Part shown: positions 38,121-47,805 of the stretch, one piece after another | Layout of the letters: every line of letters begins with the position of its first letter | Numbering within the stretch: the stretch's first letter is position 1 | Source: Paucibacter sp. Y2R2-4 | GTDB taxonomy: Bacteria > Pseudomonadota > Gammaproteobacteria > Burkholderiales > Burkholderiaceae_C | DNA length: 64,000 nucleotides | Reading direction: 5' to 3' | Assembly: GCF_025717535.1 (NCBI RefSeq) | Contig: NZ_JAJIRO010000005.1 | Span: 1-64,000 of the forward strand | The notes under the pieces: generated by a model | Told to the model about the DNA's origin: nothing | Database searches by the model: none | Seen by the model: the letters and a program-made list of their open reading frames with translations, nothing else | Made by a program: the position numbers and the translations under genes

Positions 38121-39911
38121 ATGGACATGTCTAGCGCGGAAGTCAAGCGTGCCCACGCGGCACAGCCTCATTCCCAAAGTAATTCTTCTTCCTCTGAGCT
38201 GAATGGCTCCGAGATCTTGGTTCGTTGCCTGCAAGCCGAAGGTGTTCAATACCTTTGGGGCTATCCAGGCGGCGCAGTGCTCTATATCTACGACGCACTG
38301 TACAAACAAGAAACCATCCAACACGTTCTGGTGCGTCACGAGCAGGCGGCTGTGCATGCCGCTGACGGTTATGCCCGCGCCACTGGCGATGTGGGTGTGG
38401 CTCTGGTGACCTCGGGTCCGGGTGTGACCAATGCCATCACTGGCATTGCCACCGCCTATATGGATTCCATCCCCATGGTGATCGTGACCGGCCAAGTGCC
38501 CACGCCCGCCATCGGTCTGGATGCCTTCCAGGAGTGCGACACCGTTGGCATCACTCGCCCCATCGTCAAGCACAACTTCCTGGTGAAGGATGTGCGCGAT
38601 CTGGCGATGACGATGAAAAAGGCCTTCCACATTGCCCGCACCGGCCGTCCCGGTCCGGTGGTGGTGGACATCCCCAAGGATGTCTCGATGGCCAAGTTGG
38701 GCTCCGCTTTTGAGTACCCGCGCCATGTCGAGATGCGTTCCTACAACCCGGCGCGCAAGGGTCACTCGGGTCAGATTCGCAAGGCGGTGCAACTGCTCTT
38801 GCAGGCCAAGCGGCCCTATATCTATTCCGGCGGCGGCGTCATCCTCGGCGAAGCCTCGGCCGAGTTGCGTGAGTTGGCCAATCTGCTCGGTTATCCCTGC
38901 ACCAATACCTTGATGGGCCTGGGGGCCATCGCCTCCAGCGATCCCAAATTCCTGGGCATGCTGGGCATGCACGGCACTTACGAGGCCAATATGACCATGC
39001 AGCACTGCGATGTGTTGCTGGCCGTCGGTGCTCGATTTGATGACCGCGTGATCGGCAACCCCAAGCACTTCGCCCAGGTCGAGCGCAAGATCATCCATGT
39101 GGACATCGACCCCTCTTCGATCTCCAAGCGGGTGCGGGTGGACATCCCCATCGTCGGTGACGTGAAGGATGTGCTGCAGGAACTGATCTTCCAAATCAAG
39201 GAAGCGCAGGCCAAGCCTGATTCGGACTCCATCAATGCTTGGTGGAGCCAGATCAATGAGTGGCGCCGCCGTGAATGCCTGGCCTACAAGACGTCCAGCG
39301 ATGTCATCAAGCCGCAGATGGTGGTCGAGACCTTGTGGAACCTGACCAAGGACCGCGACACCTATATCACCTCGGATGTGGGGCAGCACCAGATGTGGGC
39401 GGCTCAGTTCTATCGCTTTGAAGAACCGCGTCGTTGGATCAACTCCGGCGGGCTGGGCACCATGGGCGTGGGCTTGCCTTATGCCATGGGCATCAAGCTG
39501 GCCAAGCCCGAGTCGGACGTCTTCTGCGTCACCGGCGAAGGCTCTATCCAGATGTGCATTCAGGAACTCTCAACCTGCTTGCAGTACAAGACACCGGTCA
39601 AGATCGTCTCCTTGAACAACCGCTACCTGGGCATGGTGCGGCAGTGGCAAGAGCTCGACTATGGCAAGCGCTACTCGCACAGCTATATGGAAGCGCTGCC
39701 TGACTTCGTCAAGCTGGCCGAAGCCTATGGCCATGTGGGCCTGCTGGTGGAGAAGCCCGGCGATGTTGAAGGCGCTTTGAAAGAAGCGATTCGCCTGAAG
39801 GACCGCACGGTCTTTCTCGACATCCGCACCGATCCGACCGAGAACGTCTGGCCCATGGTCCAGGCGGGCAAGGGTATTTCGGAAATGCGTCTGGGGTCTG
39901 AGGACCTGTGA
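38121..39911 (+). CDS. ilvB: Acetolactate synthase, large (catalytic) subunit
   Basis: Thiamine diphosphate enzyme making acetolactate or acetohydroxybutyrate, the first common step of valine, leucine and isoleucine synthesis. The 596 residues include the catalytic Glu in VRHEQAAVHAADGYARATG, the FAD region in the middle, and the ThDP motif GEGSIQMCIQEL...LNNRYLGMVRQWQ. The start may be residue 1 or 3. About 25 N-terminal residues (AHAAQPHSQSNSSSSELNG) form a polar extension. ilvH and ilvC follow. Confidence 0.96.
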   Translation: MDMSSAEVKRAHAAQPHSQSNSSSSELNGSEILVRCLQAEGVQYLWGYPGGAVLYIYDALYKQETIQHVLVRHEQAAVHAADGYARATGDVGVALVTSGPGVTNAITGIATAYMDSIPMVIVTGQVPTPAIGLDAFQECDTVGITRPIVKHNFLVKDVRDLAMTMKKAFHIARTGRPGPVVVDIPKDVSMAKLGSAFEYPRHVEMRSYNPARKGHSGQIRKAVQLLLQAKRPYIYSGGGVILGEASAELRELANLLGYPCTNTLMGLGAIASSDPKFLGMLGMHGTYEANMTMQHCDVLLAVGARFDDRVIGNPKHFAQVERKIIHVDIDPSSISKRVRVDIPIVGDVKDVLQELIFQIKEAQAKPDSDSINAWWSQINEWRRRECLAYKTSSDVIKPQMVVETLWNLTKDRDTYITSDVGQHQMWAAQFYRFEEPRRWINSGGLGTMGVGLPYAMGIKLAKPESDVFCVTGEGSIQMCIQELSTCLQYKTPVKIVSLNNRYLGMVRQWQELDYGKRYSHSYMEALPDFVKLAEAYGHVGLLVEKPGDVEGALKEAIRLKDRTVFLDIRTDPTENVWPMVQAGKGISEMRLGSEDL

Positions 39912-40081
39912 GGAGCTGAAGTCAGGCCTGTTGCCTTGGCGTTACCGCGCCGGGTGATGGGTCTGGCGGATTCGCCTTATTCAGCCTTGACCATAGTCCA
40001 GACATCCCTCCCATCGAATAGCGTGGCCAAGAGTCTGCAGTTACCGCTGCCGGCTTGAAGAGCGCGAAGGACGAGACCCCC

Positions 40082-40573
40082 ATGAAGCACATCATTGCAT
40101 TGCTGATCGAGAACGAGCCGGGCGCGCTGTCGCGCGTGGTGGCGCTGTTCTCGGCCCGTGGCTACAACATTGAGAGCCTGACCGTGGCGCCGACCGAGGA
40201 CCCCTCGCTGTCGCGCATGACCATCGTCACCACCGGCTCGGATGAGGTGATCGAGCAAATCACCAAACACTTGAACCGTTTGATCGAGGTGGTCAAGGTG
40301 GTGGACCTGACCGAAGGCAATTACACCGAGCGTGAGCTGATGCTGATCAAGGTGCGTGCCGTCGGCAAGGAGCGCGAAGAAATGAAGCGCACCGCCGACA
40401 TATTCCGTGGCCGCATCATCGATGTGACCGAGAAGACCTACACCATCGAGTTGACCGGCGACTCTTCCAAGCTCGACGCCTTCATCGATGCGATTGACCG
40501 CGCCTCGATTCTTGAGACCGTACGCACCGGCACCAGCGGCATTGGCCGCGGCGAGCGCATCTTGCGCGCCTGA
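40082..40573 (+). CDS. ilvH: Acetolactate synthase, small (regulatory) subunit
   Basis: A 163-residue regulatory subunit giving valine feedback control. An N-terminal ACT domain (MKHIIALLIENEPGALSRVVALFSARGYNIESLTVAPTED) is followed by the typical C-terminal domain (RTADIFRGRIIDVTEKTYTIELTGDSSKLDAFIDAI). ATG 40082 was chosen over an upstream in-frame TTG. The gap of 170 bp to ilvB is large for this pair. Confidence 0.95.
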   Translation: MKHIIALLIENEPGALSRVVALFSARGYNIESLTVAPTEDPSLSRMTIVTTGSDEVIEQITKHLNRLIEVVKVVDLTEGNYTERELMLIKVRAVGKEREEMKRTADIFRGRIIDVTEKTYTIELTGDSSKLDAFIDAIDRASILETVRTGTSGIGRGERILRA

Positions 40574-40582
40574 TGAATCACC

Positions 40583-40656
40583 CCCGAAGCGCTTCGCGCT
40601 CCCCCTCGAGGGGGCGAGCCCTGTGGCCCGGCAAAGCCGGTTTCACGGGCTCCGCT
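40583..40656. repeat. REP-like palindromic element between ilvH and ilvC
   Basis: A short GC-rich unit of nested palindromes: GAAGCGCTTC, CCCCCTCGAGGGGG (perfect), CCGGCAAAGCCGG, with an outer GAGCCC / GGGCTC stem. Elements of this look are widely scattered between genes in Burkholderiales genomes. I saw only one copy in this window. It may shape mRNA stability between ilvH and ilvC. Confidence 0.6.
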
Positions 40657-40677
40657 TGGATCGACCGTGTCGCGTGA

Positions 40678-41745
<1,068 letters not shown>

Positions 41746-41765
41746 TTTTTGAGCTGAGCCTCCAA

Positions 41766-41796
41766 AGCCGCGCAACGAACAGCTGCGCGGCTTTTT
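41766..41796 (+). terminator. Rho-independent terminator of ilvC
   Basis: Hairpin AGCCGCGCA / TGCGCGGCT with a nine-base loop, then six T. Confidence 0.92.
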
Positions 41797-41826
41797 TATT
41801 GCCTGCCTGTTGTATCCTCCCGCCCC

Positions 41827-42675
41827 ATGAGTGATTCCAAAAACAAGACCCGTCCAGAGCTATTGGATGACGATGAAGACGGCGTGCCGGAAGCACCTCG
41901 TCCACGTCGCAAGGGCATCTATGTGCTGCCCAATGCGATCACCTTGGCGGCGCTGTTCTCGGGCTTTTATGCCATCGTGATGGCCATGAATGGCCGCTTT
42001 GAAGTGGCTTGCATCGCAATTTTTTGTGCCGCTGTACTGGATAGTCTGGATGGCCGGGTGGCACGCATGACCAATGCGCAAAGCGCATTTGGCGAGCAAA
42101 TGGACAGCCTGTCCGACATGGTCAGCTTTGGTGCCGCGCCCGCTTTGATCGTCTACATCTGGGCTTTCAAAGATATGGGCAAGCTGGGTTGGATCCCGTC
42201 CTTTGTTTACATCTCCGGCGCGGCACTTCGCTTGGCACGCTTCAATGTCAATATCGGCGTGGTCGATAAGCGCTTTTTCCAAGGGCTGCCCAGTCCGGCG
42301 GCAGCGGCGGTGGTGATTGGCATGATCTGGGCCTTTGACGACGCGGGCTTTGCTCATGTCACCCGCACACCTTGGGTGGTCTGGACGGCGTTTGGTCTGA
42401 CCTTGTTTGCTGGCTTGTCCATGGTGACGAATGCACCGTTCTATAGTTTCAAGGTTGTTGGTGCTCGGCGCACTGTGCCCTTTGTGGTTTTGGTCGCCAT
42501 CGCCCTGGCCATCGTGCTGATCAGCCAGAACCCTCCGCTGGGCTTGTTTGCAATTTTCTGTGCCTATGCTTTGTCGGGTTATGTGGTCTATTTCTGGCGC
42601 AAGGCCAAGGGCCGCCCCGTCAGCATGATCGCCACGTCGACCGATGAGCCCGATGAAAAGGGCTTGCACCAGTGA
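41827..42675 (+). CDS. pssA: CDP-diacylglycerol-serine O-phosphatidyltransferase
   Basis: Makes phosphatidylserine, the precursor of phosphatidylethanolamine. The 282-residue membrane protein carries the complete CDP-alcohol phosphotransferase motif DG-x2-AR-x8-G-x3-D-x3-D (DGRVAR...G...D...D). About eight hydrophobic segments fit the membrane-type (type II) enzyme. It ends 185 bases before leuA, with the leu leader in between. Confidence 0.95.
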   Translation: MSDSKNKTRPELLDDDEDGVPEAPRPRRKGIYVLPNAITLAALFSGFYAIVMAMNGRFEVACIAIFCAAVLDSLDGRVARMTNAQSAFGEQMDSLSDMVSFGAAPALIVYIWAFKDMGKLGWIPSFVYISGAALRLARFNVNIGVVDKRFFQGLPSPAAAAVVIGMIWAFDDAGFAHVTRTPWVVWTAFGLTLFAGLSMVTNAPFYSFKVVGARRTVPFVVLVAIALAIVLISQNPPLGLFAIFCAYALSGYVVYFWRKAKGRPVSMIATSTDEPDEKGLHQ

Positions 42676-42690
42676 GCTTGGGCTCGCTGC

Positions 42691-42707
42691 CGTGCTATAT
42701 TGAAGTC
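42691..42707 (+). promoter_or_regulatory. Probable leuA promoter, extended -10
   Basis: TGC-TATATT (TATATT at 42696-42701) forms an extended -10 element; no good -35 hexamer is placed upstream. The expected transcription start, about seven bases downstream, falls at or next to the ATG of the leader peptide, so that peptide may be translated from a leaderless mRNA. Confidence 0.5.
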
Positions 42708-42767
42708 ATGACGTTTTCAATCGCATCTGCGCTGCTGCTACTAGCCATCGAGCCCCGGGCCCGCTGA
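42708..42767 (+). CDS. leuL: leu operon leader peptide (attenuation)
   Basis: A 19-codon open frame, MTFSIASALLLLAIEPRAR, with four Leu codons in a row (CTG CTG CTA CTA, 42732-42743), two of them CTA, which is expected to be rare in a GC-rich genome. It lies just upstream of an intrinsic terminator and leuA. CGGGCC at 42756-42761, within the leader, can pair with GGCCCG at 42798-42803, the left arm of the terminator. This is the arrangement of ribosome-stalling attenuation: shortage of charged tRNA-Leu stalls the ribosome on the Leu run, frees the CGGGCC segment and prevents terminator folding. No Shine-Dalgarno sequence precedes the ATG. Confidence 0.85.
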   Translation: MTFSIASALLLLAIEPRAR

Positions 42768-42797
42768 TCGCACACGTCAAAAGATTTCTGCATCAAA

Positions 42798-42834
42798 GGC
42801 CCGCCGAGCAAAGCTCCGCGGGCCTTTTTGTTTT
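42798..42834 (+). terminator. leuA attenuator terminator
   Basis: Stem GGCCCGC-C-GAGC / GCTC-C-GCGGGCC with an AAA loop and one C:C mismatch, followed by TTTTTGTTTTT. It sits 26 bases before the leuA start codon, so it must be read through for leuA to be expressed. Confidence 0.92.
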
Positions 42835-42860
42835 TCAACCTGGCCTTTTTGGAGATTCCC

Positions 42861-44402
42861 ATGGCTGATCAGTTGATCATCTTCGACACCACCTTGCGTG
42901 ACGGCGAACAATCGCCCGGCGCTTCGATGACGAAGGACGAAAAGCTGCGCATTGCGCGCCAGCTGGAGCGACTGCGTGTGGACGTCATCGAGGCCGGCTT
43001 CGCAGCATCCAGCAACGGAGACTTTGAAGCGGTCAAGGCGATTGCCGATGCGGTGCGTGAGAGCACCATCTGCTCGCTAGCGCGTGCCAATGATCGTGAC
43101 ATCGCGCGTGCCGCCGAGGCGCTCAAAGGTGCAGCGCGTTCGCGCATTCACACCTTCATTGCCACCAGCGAACTCCATATGGAGAAGAAGCTGCGTATGA
43201 CGCGCGAGCAGGTGCTGGAGCAGGCTATTCAGGCCGTGCGTTTTGCGCGTAACTTGACGGATGACATCGAGTTTTCGCCCGAGGACGGCTACCGCTCTGA
43301 TCCGGACTTCTTGGCCCGCGTGGTCGAGGCGGTGATCAAAGAGGGTGCGCGCACCATCAATATTCCCGACACCGTGGGCTATGCGATCCCCGAGTTGTAC
43401 GGCAACTTCATCCGCACATTGCGTGAGCGGGTGCCGAACTCTGATCAAGCTATTTGGTCTGTGCATTGCCATAACGATCTGGGCATGGCGGTGGCCAATT
43501 CCTTGGCCGGTGTGCAGATCGGCGGTGCACGCCAGATCGAGTGCACCATCAACGGCCTGGGCGAGCGTGCCGGTAACTGTTCGCTGGAAGAAGTGGTGAT
43601 GGCGGTGAAAACGCGCCGCGACTACTTCGGGCTGGACGTCAAAATCGACGCCACCCAGATCTTGCCGGCCTCGCGCTTGGTTTCGCAGACCACCGGTTTT
43701 GTGGTGCAACCAAACAAGGCGGTGGTGGGGGCCAATGCCTTTGCTCACGCGTCCGGCATTCACCAAGACGGCGTTCTGAAGGCGCGTGACACCTACGAAA
43801 TCATGCGAGCTGAGGACGTGGGCTGGAGCGCCAACAAGATCGTGCTGGGCAAACTCAGTGGCCGCAATGCTTTCAAACAACGTTTGCAGGAGTTGGGCAT
43901 CGCCTTGGAGTCGGAGGCCGAAGTCAATGCGGCTTTCGTGCGCTTCAAGGATCTGGCCGACCGCAAGAACGAGATCTTCGATGAAGACATCATCGCTTTG
44001 GTGATGGATGAGTCGGTGACGGCCGAGCAGGAGCACTACCGCTTGGTGGCCATGTCGCAGCACTCGGAAATGGGTGAGCGGCCGCACGCCAGCGTGGTCT
44101 TTGCAGCCGGCGGCGTGGAGCACCGGATGGAGAGCGATGGCAACGGTCCGGTGGATGCGGTTCTAAGAGCCATCGAGTCGGCCGTGCAAAGTGGCGCCGA
44201 GATGTTGCTCTATTCGGTCAATGCCATCACCGGCGGCAGCACAGAATCGCAGGGCGAAGTGACAGTTCGTCTGCAGCAGGCGGGGCGGGTGGTCAATGGT
44301 GTCGGGGCCGATCCCGATATTGTTGTGGCCTCGGCCAAGGCATATTTGAGCGCCTTGAACAAGCTGCAAAGCAAGATGGAGCGGGTGGCGGCTCAGGGTT
44401 GA
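42861..44402 (+). CDS. leuA: 2-isopropylmalate synthase
   Basis: Condenses acetyl-CoA with 2-oxoisovalerate, the committed step of leucine synthesis. The 513 residues begin [23 protein letters not shown], with the metal and substrate residues of the HMGL-like barrel. [13 protein letters not shown]-type block ([19 protein letters not shown]) supplies the metal histidines. A C-terminal regulatory domain ([43 protein letters not shown]) gives leucine feedback control. ATG 42861 follows TTTGGAG. Expression is probably attenuated by the upstream leader. Confidence 0.97.
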   Translation: MADQLIIFDTTLRDGEQSPGASMTKDEKLRIARQLERLRVDVIEAGFAASSNGDFEAVKAIADAVRESTICSLARANDRDIARAAEALKGAARSRIHTFIATSELHMEKKLRMTREQVLEQAIQAVRFARNLTDDIEFSPEDGYRSDPDFLARVVEAVIKEGARTINIPDTVGYAIPELYGNFIRTLRERVPNSDQAIWSVHCHNDLGMAVANSLAGVQIGGARQIECTINGLGERAGNCSLEEVVMAVKTRRDYFGLDVKIDATQILPASRLVSQTTGFVVQPNKAVVGANAFAHASGIHQDGVLKARDTYEIMRAEDVGWSANKIVLGKLSGRNAFKQRLQELGIALESEAEVNAAFVRFKDLADRKNEIFDEDIIALVMDESVTAEQEHYRLVAMSQHSEMGERPHASVVFAAGGVEHRMESDGNGPVDAVLRAIESAVQSGAEMLLYSVNAITGGSTESQGEVTVRLQQAGRVVNGVGADPDIVVASAKAYLSALNKLQSKMERVAAQG

Positions 44403-44584
44403 GAGGGTGATGCGTCCCGATCTGAGTCACTTTTTTGCTTGGATCGTGGGTGCGACCTTGGGTCTCCGGCGATTGGAAACACTTGCCTTAATCGAAGTTC
44501 AGCTTGAAGAGCCTCATCTAAGCATTTGATCTTGCTAGTATTTTCCATATCACCTACACTGCAACTCAGTAGCTGGGGCCCGGA

Positions 44585-45643
44585 TTGAAGACTTTTTCAT
44601 CTTTTTTGACATCGATTGCTTTGGGCTCGGCGCTCGTGCTGGTGGGCTCGCTGGCCTCTTTGCAGGACGCAAGCGCCGCAACGCCCAGTAAACCGGCCAA
44701 GCATGCCAAGGCAAGCGCCGCCAAGCAGGCGCCCTCCAAAACCGTCCGGAATGCCAAGCCAGCCGCTCGTTCAACACGCAAGTCGGTGGTGCTCGCAGCG
44801 TCTGCCGGCGCCGCCGTGGTGGCCGCCAAGCCGACTTTTGGTCAGCTGTATGGCCTGCATGAAGAGAAAGACCCGCTGGACCTGAAGTCCAGTGTGGCCT
44901 TGGTCGTTGACCAAGACACCAATGAAGTCTTGTTCGCCAAAAACTCGCAAGCGGTGCTGCCGATTGCGTCCATCACCAAGCTGATGACGGCTTTGGTGGT
45001 GGTGGAAGCGAACCAGTCAATGGATGAGAAGCTGACCATCACCGATGAAGACATCGATTCGGAAAAAGGTACGCGCTCGCGCCTGACGGTTGGCACCACG
45101 CTGACTCGCGGCGAGATGATGCATCTGGCTTTGATGTCCTCAGAAAACCGCGCGGCGAATGCCTTGGGGCGTCACTATCCGGGCGGCTTGGAAGCCTTTG
45201 TGCCGGCCATGAATCGCAAAGCCCAGGCCTTGGGCATGCACGACACGCACTATGTGGAGCCGACCGGTTTGTCGAGCCGCAATCAGTCCAGTGCCAAGGA
45301 TTTGGCGGCGCTGGTGAAGGTGGCACATGGCTTTCCTCTGCTGCGGGAGTTGTCCACCTCGCGTGAATATCAAGTGGCTCTGGGTCGCCGCCAAGTCGCG
45401 TTTCATAGCACCAATGGTCTTTTGAGCAGCCCGTCTTGGGACATTGGTCTGCAAAAGACGGGCTTCATCAACGAGGCCGGGCGTTGCCTGGTGATGCAGG
45501 CTCGTATGGCCGGTCGCAAGCTCATCATGGTCTTCTTGGACTCGACCGGTAAGTACTCGCGGATTGGCGATGCCGAGCGGATTCGCAAATGGATCAGCAG
45601 CAACCCTTCGGCATTGGCTCAGCCCTTGAAAGTGGCGAGCTGA
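44585..45643 (+). CDS. pbpG: D-alanyl-D-alanine endopeptidase, PBP7/PbpG family
   Basis: Low-molecular-weight penicillin-binding protein cutting peptidoglycan cross-links in the periplasm. Motifs are S129-I-T-K132, S186-E-N188 and KTG (QKTGFINEAG). A signal peptide (MKTFSSFLTSIALGSALVLVGSLASLQDASA) is followed by a basic Ala/Lys-rich linker (residues 32-80) that may bind cell wall. The only start giving the signal peptide is TTG 44585; an in-frame stop lies four codons upstream, so a non-ATG start appears real. Confidence 0.9.
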   Translation: MKTFSSFLTSIALGSALVLVGSLASLQDASAATPSKPAKHAKASAAKQAPSKTVRNAKPAARSTRKSVVLAASAGAAVVAAKPTFGQLYGLHEEKDPLDLKSSVALVVDQDTNEVLFAKNSQAVLPIASITKLMTALVVVEANQSMDEKLTITDEDIDSEKGTRSRLTVGTTLTRGEMMHLALMSSENRAANALGRHYPGGLEAFVPAMNRKAQALGMHDTHYVEPTGLSSRNQSSAKDLAALVKVAHGFPLLRELSTSREYQVALGRRQVAFHSTNGLLSSPSWDIGLQKTGFINEAGRCLVMQARMAGRKLIMVFLDSTGKYSRIGDAERIRKWISSNPSALAQPLKVAS

Positions 45644-45677
45644 TTGAGCTTGCTGTGGGGCTACCCAGCCTTTAAAA

Positions 45678-45710
45678 AGAAAACGCGCTCAAGGAGCGCG
45701 TTTCTTGTTT
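45678..45710. terminator. Bidirectional terminator between pbpG and the IclR gene
   Basis: Hairpin AAACGCGCTC-AAG-GAGCGCGTTT with TTTCTTGTTT on the right and an A-rich flank on the left, serving two convergent genes. Confidence 0.85.
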
Positions 45711-45729
45711 CTGGAACGCTGCTTTCAAT

Positions 45730-46497
45730 TCAGCCGCGGTAACCCAAGGCTGCTGAGATCTGCGCGACGGTTTCCTTCAGCTTTTGCAGCCAGGATTCTT
45801 CTAAACGATCGGCCGGCGCTGAGATGGACAGTCCTGCAATCAGTTTGGCCTGGTCGTCATAAATGCCGGCGGCCATGCAGCGCACACCCAGTTCAAGTTC
45901 CTCGTCATCACGCGCCACACCGCGTTGCCGCACCAGAGCCATTTCACGCTCCAGAGCCGAGATGTCGGTCAGGCTGTTGCGGGTATGGCCGGCCAAGCCT
46001 GTGCGGGTGGCATAAGCACGCACCCTTAGCGGGTCGTCGCTGGCCAGGAAGAGCTTGCCCACTGAGGTCAGGTGAAGCGGCGCGCGGCCGCCCACGGCGC
46101 GCACCACCTGCATGCCCGATCGCTCGCTGTAAGTGCGTTCGATATAGACAATTTCATCGCCCTGGCGGACCGACAGATTGACGGGCTGGTGGGTGAATTT
46201 GTGCAACTCGCGCATCGGTGCCAGTGCCGCATCGCGAACATCAAGCCGTGCCTTGACCAGATTGCCCAACTCCAACATGCGCATGCCGAGGCGATAGCTG
46301 CCCGCTTCAGGTCGATCGACGAATCGACCCAAGGCCAGATCGTTCAGAATGCGGTGGGCGGTGGATGGGTGCAGGCCGGTGCTGGCGCTGATGTCTTTCA
46401 GCGAGACGGGATCCTGATGGCTGGCCAGAACGTCCAGCAGTGAAAACATGCGCTCCAGAACCTGGATGGCAGGTGTTTGACCCTCTTTGTTTTTCAT
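45730..46497 (-). CDS. IclR family transcriptional regulator
   Basis: A 255-residue regulator. An N-terminal winged helix (QVLERMFSLLDVLASHQDPVSLKDISASTGLHPSTAHRILNDLALGRFVDR) is followed by the IclR effector-binding domain (KFTHQPVNLSVRQGDEIVYIERTYSERSGMQVVRAVGGRAPLHLTSVGKLFLA). ATG 46497 was chosen from the family start; the open frame runs 51 codons further. It is divergent from the TIGR03790 gene, and the effector and targets are unknown. Confidence 0.9.
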   Translation of the reverse strand: MKNKEGQTPAIQVLERMFSLLDVLASHQDPVSLKDISASTGLHPSTAHRILNDLALGRFVDRPEAGSYRLGMRMLELGNLVKARLDVRDAALAPMRELHKFTHQPVNLSVRQGDEIVYIERTYSERSGMQVVRAVGGRAPLHLTSVGKLFLASDDPLRVRAYATRTGLAGHTRNSLTDISALEREMALVRQRGVARDDEELELGVRCMAAGIYDDQAKLIAGLSISAPADRLEESWLQKLKETVAQISAALGYRG

Positions 46498-46599
46498 AGC
46501 TTCATTGTGCTGGAGATTGTTTTGTTTTGCATCGTGAAAAATAGGTTCATCGCTCGATTGGGTCTCGGCCGCGCAACAGGCGTCGAGCTTCGCCCCCAG

Positions 46600-47805
46600 A
46601 TGCATGGACCGAAACAGATCGTTAGAGCGGCTTTTGCCGGGGCGCGGCAATGCAACTGGCGCGTTTTGTTGGGCTTCGCTCTATCCCTTCATTGGGCTGT
46701 TGCGGTGCAGGCTCAAGAACACTCGACACCTTCAGCGTCCACAGCCGCTGCATCGGCGCCACCGGTGGCGCAAAGCGCTCCCACCTGGTTGCGCATGCCC
46801 CGCCTGCAAGGTCGCTTGACGGCGGCTGATCTGGGGCTGCTGATCAATACTGCGGACCCCTATTCGGTGGCGATCGGTGAGTACTACGCCGAGCGGCGTG
46901 GCATTCCCGAGCAAAACATTCTGCGCGTCAAGTTGCCTGTCCGTGCCAGCTTGAATGCCGCGGAGTTCGCTTCCCTGCAAGCACAGATTCAAGACCAGCT
47001 AGGCGCGCATATTCAAGGTCTGGCCATGGCTTGGCGACAGCCTTATGCGGTTGAATGCAACGCCATCACTGCGGCGGTGGCGATGGGCTTTCAGCCGGAG
47101 ATCTGTGCACAGTCTTGTGCGCCGACAAAACCCTCTCCGTACTTCTCATACACGGGTTCGCGTCCGTTCAGTGATTTGGGCCTGCGGCCTGCCATGTTGC
47201 TGGCGGCGCGCAGTGTTGAGGCGGGCAAAGCCTTGATCGATCGCGGTATCGCCTCGGATCAAAGCCTGCCGTCCTTTTCTGCGGCGCATGCCTACTTCGC
47301 CAGCACGCCTGATGTGGCGCGGAACGTCAGGGCAAGCCTTTTCCCTCCGGATACTTCACTTCGGCCCTGGGGCTTGCAGACAAAGCGAGTCTCCAGTCAA
47401 GCATTGCCGGTCTTGCAGCGGACCCTGATTTATCAAACTGGCCTGGTGCGCGTCGACGGTTTGGCTGCTGTGGATTGGCTGCCCGGCGCTTTGGCCGATC
47501 ACCTGACTTCATTTGGCGGCTTGCTGGAGGCCAGCAGCCATGAGGGGCAGATGAGCGCCTTGGATTGGCTGGAAGCCGGTGCAACGGCCAGCTATGGCAC
47601 TGTCAGTGAACCCTGCAATCACCGCCAAAAGTTTCCGCATCCGCAAGTGCTCTTGCTCAGCTATGTGCAGGGGGTGACGGCCTTGGAGGCTTACTGGCAC
47701 AGCGTGGCGTGGCCCGGGCAGGGCGTGTTCATCGGCGAGCCTTTGGCCGCGCCTTTTGCTTCTCCGTTTGCGGTGGGTTCGCCCACCAAACTTAGCGCGC
47801 CCTAG
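46600..47805 (+). CDS. TIGR03790 family protein, exported
   Basis: A 401-residue protein matching the TIGR03790 family, as judged from LGLLINTADPYSVAIGEYYAERRGIPEQNILRVKLPV near the N-terminus and the SYGTVSEPCNHRQKFPHPQ...YVQGVTALEAYWHSVAWPGQGVFIGEPLAAPF block at the end. A signal-like stretch (WRVLLGFALSLHWAVAVQAQ) precedes a Ser/Ala-rich linker. The function is unknown. The C-terminal layout has a caspase/gingipain-like flavour, seen in related families, but I cannot confirm catalytic residues. The start is uncertain (open frame from 46477). Confidence 0.75.
   Translation: MHGPKQIVRAAFAGARQCNWRVLLGFALSLHWAVAVQAQEHSTPSASTAAASAPPVAQSAPTWLRMPRLQGRLTAADLGLLINTADPYSVAIGEYYAERRGIPEQNILRVKLPVRASLNAAEFASLQAQIQDQLGAHIQGLAMAWRQPYAVECNAITAAVAMGFQPEICAQSCAPTKPSPYFSYTGSRPFSDLGLRPAMLLAARSVEAGKALIDRGIASDQSLPSFSAAHAYFASTPDVARNVRASLFPPDTSLRPWGLQTKRVSSQALPVLQRTLIYQTGLVRVDGLAAVDWLPGALADHLTSFGGLLEASSHEGQMSALDWLEAGATASYGTVSEPCNHRQKFPHPQVLLLSYVQGVTALEAYWHSVAWPGQGVFIGEPLAAPFASPFAVGSPTKLSAP

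Noticed and set aside
38106-39389. 427-codon minus-strand frame opposite ilvB
   Set aside because: His- and Gly-rich mirror of a highly conserved gene; no recognisable domain.
40583-40656. Reading the palindromes after ilvH as an intrinsic terminator
   Set aside because: No T run follows, and the nested palindromes look like a dispersed REP-type element.
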